Shown here piece after piece: positions 59,107 through 64,000 of a stretch of 64,000 nucleotides of DNA. The notes beneath the pieces were generated by a model. The model did no database searches. It was not told where the DNA came from and worked only from the letters and a program-made list of their open reading frames with translations. Origin of the DNA: Ottelia alismoides (taxonomy: Eukaryota; Streptophyta; Magnoliopsida; Alismatales; Hydrocharitaceae); assembly GCA_037367405.1 (NCBI GenBank), contig JAZKJV010010616.1, positions 397,501 to 461,500 on the forward strand. Direction: 5' to 3'. The translations under genes and the position numbers were made by a program. Each line of letters opens with the position of its first letter. The stretch's first letter is position 1.

Positions 59107-60095
59107 CCACCTTGTTGTGAATCTAGGTTACATATATTGAGAGCCCATAAATATTTGTGAACTAATTCCGCAGGCAGATGACATGGTATCCCAAATACAA
59201 GATGGTAGGACAATATGCCCAAGGGAGACTTGTAAGTGGTTCTGTATGCCCTAGGACAGAGTCCAATAGTTGGGACCAATTCTTTCTGTCTGACTCATAA
59301 GCTTCTGGAATGGTAAAGAGATGTGACTCAATGCTCGATGATGTATTCCTTCATTAGTTTCTTGACCTCTCTTCTGATAAATTGACTACCCACATCTGAT
59401 ATCAGTATCTTCAAAATCCCAAACTACGAGATAATGTTTTCTTTCAAAAAGCGACAAACAGTAAGGCTGTATGCGGATCGAGCGTGGATAGTTTCAACCC
59501 AGCGACTGACATTATAAATGACAAGAAGGATATGCACAAATCGTTGACTATTGGGGAAACGTCCCATGAAATCGATGCCCCAAGCATCGAATACATATGT
59601 TATCTAAATGATCTTTAGGGGCATTGAATCTTTCGTTGTGAGGGTGGCTTTCAATCATGGTCTATTAGTGCATCCTTTAACAAATGTTGTTGCATCCTTA
59701 AATAGTGTAGGCCAACAGAGGCTGCACTGCGATACTTTTCTTCTGATTCTATCTTTAGAATGGCGTTCACCAGATTCGAGTGAGTGGCAATGCTCCGGGA
59801 CAATATGATGCTCCTCCAGAGGAATACACCTACACCCAATGCAATATGCTCCTTACCTGACTAGAAATGGGTCTTCCCATTGGTAAAAATGAATAGTAGA
59901 CAAGAACTTGTCCTTATTGACTTTCGTCCAATATTGTGGAACCACACCAGATACGAGGCAGTCCACAATATCAACATACCAAGGGATCGAATCCACGGCC
60001 AAAATCAACTCATCAGGAAAGGTGTCTGTTATGGGTGCACCTCTTAATGAAGGCTCTACCAGCTCAATTCTGGAGAGGTGATCTGCTACCACATT
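59107..60095 (-). pseudogene. unit 6 integrase
   Basis: The frame 59,279-59,028 crosses the junction with unit 5: LGILSYHLVFGIPCHLP and ICNLDSQQGGQ of integrase continue in phase into EARLPDRCKD of the unit 5 gag end. The core has GIDFMG near 59,570. The zinc-binding frames are 60,092-59,853 and 59,839-59,651. Sequence type a. Confidence 0.82.
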
Positions 60096-61310
60096 CTAAA
60101 CTCTAGTCTTATCCTTGATTTCCAAATTGAACTCCTGGAGGAGAAGTATCCATCTGATCAATTTCAGCTTGGCATCCTTCTTCTGTTGTAAGCAATAAAT
60201 ACTAGAGGGGGCAGTAAAGATGGTGACTATTGATCCAATCTGATATGATCTGAACTTCTCAAGAGCAAATACCAATACCCGCAATTCATTCCATGTCACT
60301 GTGTAATTTCTTTGAGATTCATTTAATGTTTTGTAGGCATAGTGAATGTCATAGGGCGCCTTGTCTTTCTTTTGTCCTAAAAAACCCCAATTGCAAAATT
60401 TAATGCATTTGTCATGATGTCAAAGCGAAGAGACCAATCTGGTGACTGTAGGATGCGATCTTAAGTGATTAGCACCTTCATATGATTAACTAAATGGAGA
60501 ACCTGTCGATATACATTAAACTCAGTCTCGTTGTAGAGTAGTTCTATAAGAGGTCGGGCAATGCGGCTCAAATCATGAATGAATATTTTGTAGAATCCCA
60601 CATGCCCCAGGAATGACCTTACATTCTTGATTGTATGAGGTGTCTAAAGATTGGCAGATACATCCACCTTTGCAGAGTCGACTTCCATGCTACGTTTGGA
60701 AAATGACGTGACCCAACACAATCCTTTCTGTGACCATGAAGTGGATCTTTTCCCATGATAATAATATATTGATTTCAGGCATTTCTAAAGTACCTTGTCC
60801 AGGTGCTCAAGACAAGAATTGAAGCTGTCACCATAGACAGAGAAGTCGTCAATGAACACCTCGAGAAAACTACCAACCATCTCGGTGAAAATTGCAAGCA
60901 TGCAACTCTAGAATGTTGTTGGTGTGTTGCACAATTACAAGGGCATTCTCCTGAAAGCATATGTGCCAAACAAGTAAGTGAATGTTATCCTCTCTTGGTC
61001 TTCAAGGGCGATTGCCACTTCGTTGTACCCGAAGTACCCAACCAAAAAGTATAACTTCTTGCCAGCTAGTCTTGATCAATAAATGGCAAGGGGAAGTAGT
61101 CCTTCTTAGTTGATGCATTCAAACGACGGTAATCATCACATACATGCCAGGAAGTTTGTACTCGAGTAGATATCTCCTCTTCTTTGTCATTTGTAACCAC
61201 AATAAGCCCTGACTTCTTTGAAACTACGTGCAAGGGGCTTACCCATTTGGAGTCAGAGATGGGATAGATAAAGCATATGCTACAATATTTTGTGATTTCC
61301 TTCATGATGG
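60096..61310 (-). pseudogene. unit 6 RNase H and reverse transcriptase
   Basis: RNase H frame 60,299-60,096: [15 protein letters not shown] and KLIRWILLLQEFNLEIKD. The RT N-terminal frame 61,305-61,066 has SKWVSPLHVVSKKSGLIVVT, WHVCDDYRRLNASTKKDYF and LPFIDQD. The catalytic FIDDFS is present near 60,845 in another frame. Sequence type a. Confidence 0.85.
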
Positions 61311-63167
61311 CATGCCTGGGGTTCGAATTTAATCTTCTTTAAAACTCACGGGATGGCTGGCATCTTCCTACAAGTAGATATGGTGTGAGCACAAAGAAGG
61401 ATTTTTCCTGCGGAGATCTGAAACATGGCAACCAAGTACCCCTGAGGTTTTTCTCTACAACCTCGAAGAGTCGAGATTCTTACTCTGGGGTCATCCTGCA
61501 AATGATGACAGCTGGATACATGTTCTCTGCGCTCGCAAGGACTACACACTTGCGTCCTGCTGGAAGTAGCTTTAGTTCTAGTTCTGATCTGGCCAGCTTC
61601 TCAGTCACTTCTGAGATGGTACTGGTTGGAGGATGTTCTGCCTGAACTTTTGCAGGGTTGCTGACCTCAATGTCCTATTGAGATGTTAACAATATTATGC
61701 TGGATGGATATGCACTAGACTCATTGTGAATAGGTTGTAGTGAATCATCGAAATTAAAAATATTCATCAGCAAATTGGACTCTATCTTCCAAATGTCATC
61801 GAAGCTTGTGTTGACTATGCTTTCTAGGTCCTCCTCTAGGGAGAGGAATTCTATTGACCATGGATCGTTCAAAGACAGTGGCGTATCTCTGATCTCTGCG
61901 TCTGCTCTAGGTGGAGCTGCATGACCTTCACCAGTTACAACTATGTGTTTGTTGATCACGTCTATGGTAATTCTATTGCTGCCCAAGCTGAAGGTGATCT
62001 TGCCAGACCCATAGTCATCCAGAGCCTCTAAGCGGCGTAAGAATGGACAGCCTAACATGATAGGAGTCTGGAGTAAAGGTACATGGGAGTCCATATCAAG
62101 GACTACAAAATCTATTGAAAACCACAGTTCCCGTACCTTTACAACGACGTCCTCCAAAAGACTTCAAGGTTGCTTGATGGATCGATGAGCAAACTTGAAG
62201 GACCATTCATATCTACTTGTGTGGATCTAGACCAAATTCTTATAGTAGTGAAGAAGGTAAGAGGTTGATAGAAGAACCACTGTCAAGCAATGTTCACTCG
62301 AAGAGTTGATCAAAAATCTTGCAACTGATCAGAGGCGCTCCTTTGCTTGTTTTTTCTGTGGGAGATTGCTGACGGTTGCTACTGTGGCCATGGTGAGAAA
62401 ATGCTTCTCAACCTGTTTGCGTCTGTTATTCCGTGTTGGTCGGCGCTTGTTTGTACATGCCTCTTTCAACCCTTTCTTCACTTCGGGCATGTATTGCATG
62501 GCCTTTATCCATGGAATCTCAACAGTCAAATTATTAATAATGTCCACAACTCCAGGGTCAGATAGTTCACTTTTTATTTTTGTATTTTTTGGATTTTTCA
62601 ATTGCATTAGGACAAGGAATATTTACATGACTAAAATCAGAAACAGGAATGTTCTACTGTAGGTGGAGAAGTAAAAGGTGTAGTCTCCGCTCCATCTGCT
62701 GGCGATGGATAGACTCCTGTTGGCGGCTCTTCCATAGCTAGCGCGACTTCACTTCGACGATGATCATTTTTTTTATCTTTTTTGCTTTTTCTAATTTTTT
62801 GATCTTTTTGTTTATGGTAGTGGAGATGGTGTAATGTGGTAGCAAGAATGGATCCTCCTTCTTCTTCTTCACTCACCCGTGAAGCTAGCACGACTGATCC
62901 ACAAGTTGACGACTTACCTGTCAGATTTTTATTTTCCCCGTAACTTGTGGCATATGGAAGCAAACTCCTACCACTCCAGAAAGTGACTGCATTAGGTGAA
63001 GCAATTTTATAACTACCTAGCTCTATGGGTGTAGAGTGGACATCACATTCTACCTGCTCTTTTCTTTTAAAGCTATTGGGGTTAGCTTCTACCTACCTGC
63101 ACCAGAATGGATGTCTTTGTAGCGGTCGGGTATTCGAGCTTCTTCGTCATGTTCGCTATCCCTTTGA
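61311..63167 (-). pseudogene. unit 6 gag end, protease and PR-RT linker
   Basis: The 160-codon frame 62,157-61,675 joins the protease body (VVVKVRELWFSIDFVVLDMD, TPIMLGCPFL) to the linker (SLNDPWSIEFLSLEEDLESI). The active site is DSG (Asp codon 62,282-62,284), with the shared TGA upstream. INNLTVEIPWIKAMQYMPEV and KRRPTRNNRRKQ are at 62,607-62,329. The gag end is at 62,963-62,637. Here gag continues past the breakpoint into its natural upstream sequence. Confidence 0.85.
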
Positions 63168-64000
63168 TGAGATGGGCCAGGCAATCGAGGGTGTGGTTCA
63201 TAGAATTTTCATCCTTAGGTTCAACATGCGGACCACCCAGTTGTTGACTGTTCGGGAGCTGAGGGTGCGATTGTTGGTGGTGTTGGGGTGATGGAGGAAG
63301 CTGATATTGATGGTAGGAGGGAGGAGAGTAGTGTTGGTACTATGGAGGTGGTGCATCCGCATACTGTTTGTTTGGCTATGGATGGCAGTACTGCGGCTAC
63401 TGGTATGGCTCACTCTGCCTCCATTTGTTGGGTTACTACGGGGGCTTGGTATACTGCAGCGAAGGTTGAGAGGACTACCCAAAATGGCCACCCTGAGGTT
63501 GGTAGTAGGCCTTCTTGCCTTCTTGCTGGCCTTGGGTGTGTCGCGTAGGATGGGCTAGTTGTGCATCATTACTGCATGCACCTTTAACTTCTTTAATCAA
63601 GGGTGGTGGAGGAAAGACCGGATTAGAAGACGAAATGAAGTTTGGCTGGTAGACCACCATCTACTGCTGTGGCTGGCCCTGATTGGGTGCCGACACGTAG
63701 TATACGTGTTGGATTGTCGATGGTTGCTGACTCGGATGAGGCTAATATAACAGTGATGGGTCATCTTTCTTCTCTGCTAGGTCTCCGTAAATGGTGTTGC
63801 CGACTCGACAGAAGTCATGGTACCTACTAGCAGCTCCAACTGCTTGGTAATCTTGTCCAACTTGTTTAGGTGATGCGTCCTCTTTTCGATTACAGCAAGT
63901 TTCATGATGTTCTGTGATAGATTTTTGGTAATATCAACTTTGAGAGATGTCCTTATATGATGTTGAGGTTGGAGCTCTCATCGCTCTCCGACTCATGAGA
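63168..64000 (-). pseudogene. gag of the large element, upstream of the array (runs off the window)
   Basis: Right of the breakpoint the minus strand reads HTLDCLAHLIKGIANMTKK (63,200-63,140), preceded by GGPHVEPKDENSM and a Q/P/Y-rich low-complexity region (63,480-63,240, e.g. YQHYSPPSYHQYQLPPSPQ). Near 63,840-63,910 it matches the coiled-coil segment of the gag of element A (1,206-1,469). Only one copy of this part exists in the window, which shows that the array grew downstream of this point. Frames are interrupted. The 5' LTR must lie beyond 64,000. Confidence 0.72.

Larger units (their letters stand above)
39317..63167 (-). repeat. six-unit head-to-tail array of gag end-PR-RT-RH-IN (~4.1 kb period)
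   Basis: Six direct copies share the same order and strand. Unit limits are 39,317-43,455, 43,456-47,593, 47,594-50,901, 50,902-55,004, 55,005-59,106 and 59,107-63,167, i.e. 4,139, 4,138, 3,308, 4,103, 4,102 and 4,061 bp. Each internal junction joins gag sequence CGCTAGGCCTTTGA (or a close variant) to integrase sequence CCACCTTGTTGTGAATC. Unaltered flanks are seen only once each: integrase continues naturally left of 39,317, and gag continues naturally right of 63,167. No LTR, PBS or PPT lies inside the array. Units differ by many substitutions and small indels, so they are not assembly copies of a single unit. Confidence 0.92.

Noticed and set aside
39317..63167. Assembly artefact duplicating one unit
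   Set aside because: Units differ by many substitutions, by several indels including an 825-bp deletion, and by two sequence types; a false duplication would give near-identical copies. Collapse or miscount of further units cannot be excluded.
39317..63167. Six independent nested insertions
   Set aside because: No LTR, PBS, PPT or target duplication separates the units, and all junctions share one breakpoint.

Overview
The window looks like nuclear DNA of a flowering plant. It is AT-rich and, as far as I can read, built entirely of LTR retrotransposons. I found no host gene, tRNA, rRNA or CRISPR array. Nearly all readable protein fragments are Ty3/gypsy pol of the Athila/Tat branch; Athila is favoured by primer-binding sites resembling the 3' end of tRNA-Asp and by the gag-protease linker. 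One Ty1/copia element and a copia LTR fragment are also present. Every coding stretch is broken by stops or frameshifts, so all are annotated as pseudogenes. The species cannot be told from the sequence.

Layout, left half (1-22,146). A copia LTR end (1-441) abuts the gag of minus-strand Athila-type element A (gag 442-1,918, leader, PBS 2,849-2,866, 5' LTR 2,870-6,259). Then come a minus-strand integrase-RNase H-RT fragment (6,260-7,850), a partial minus-strand LTR F (7,851 to about 9,920) carrying a five-unit hairpin repeat, the 3' end plus LTR C of a plus-strand element (about 9,921-13,290), a gag start, leader, PBS and 5' LTR B on the minus strand (13,300-18,599), and a plus-strand 5' LTR D with its PBS and leader (about 18,605-22,146). 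The simplest reading is nesting: A, F and the C element all lie inside element B, whose pol is the 6,260-7,850 fragment.

Right half (22,147-64,000). This is one very large minus-strand Athila-type element. Its 3' LTR (E, 22,147-36,458) is split by a complete copia element (24,620-35,171, LTRs of about 2.56 kb, 5-bp target duplication ATAGA). Then come its polypurine tract, a 3' untranslated region with a cluster of hairpins each joined to a PPT-like G-run, and the pol stop codon at 38,968.

The striking part is 39,317-63,167. Here an internal piece of the element (integrase C-terminus back through RNase H, RT and protease to the end of gag) is repeated head to tail six times, about 4.1 kb per unit, with no LTR between units. 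All five internal junctions are the same fusion of a gag point to an integrase point. The units fall into two sequence types in the order a-b-b-a-b-a across integrase to RT, but group differently elsewhere, so they have recombined. Every unit lacks the integrase stretch expected to hold the catalytic Glu. Gag continues past the array and off the window, so the element exceeds 41 kb including the nested copia element.
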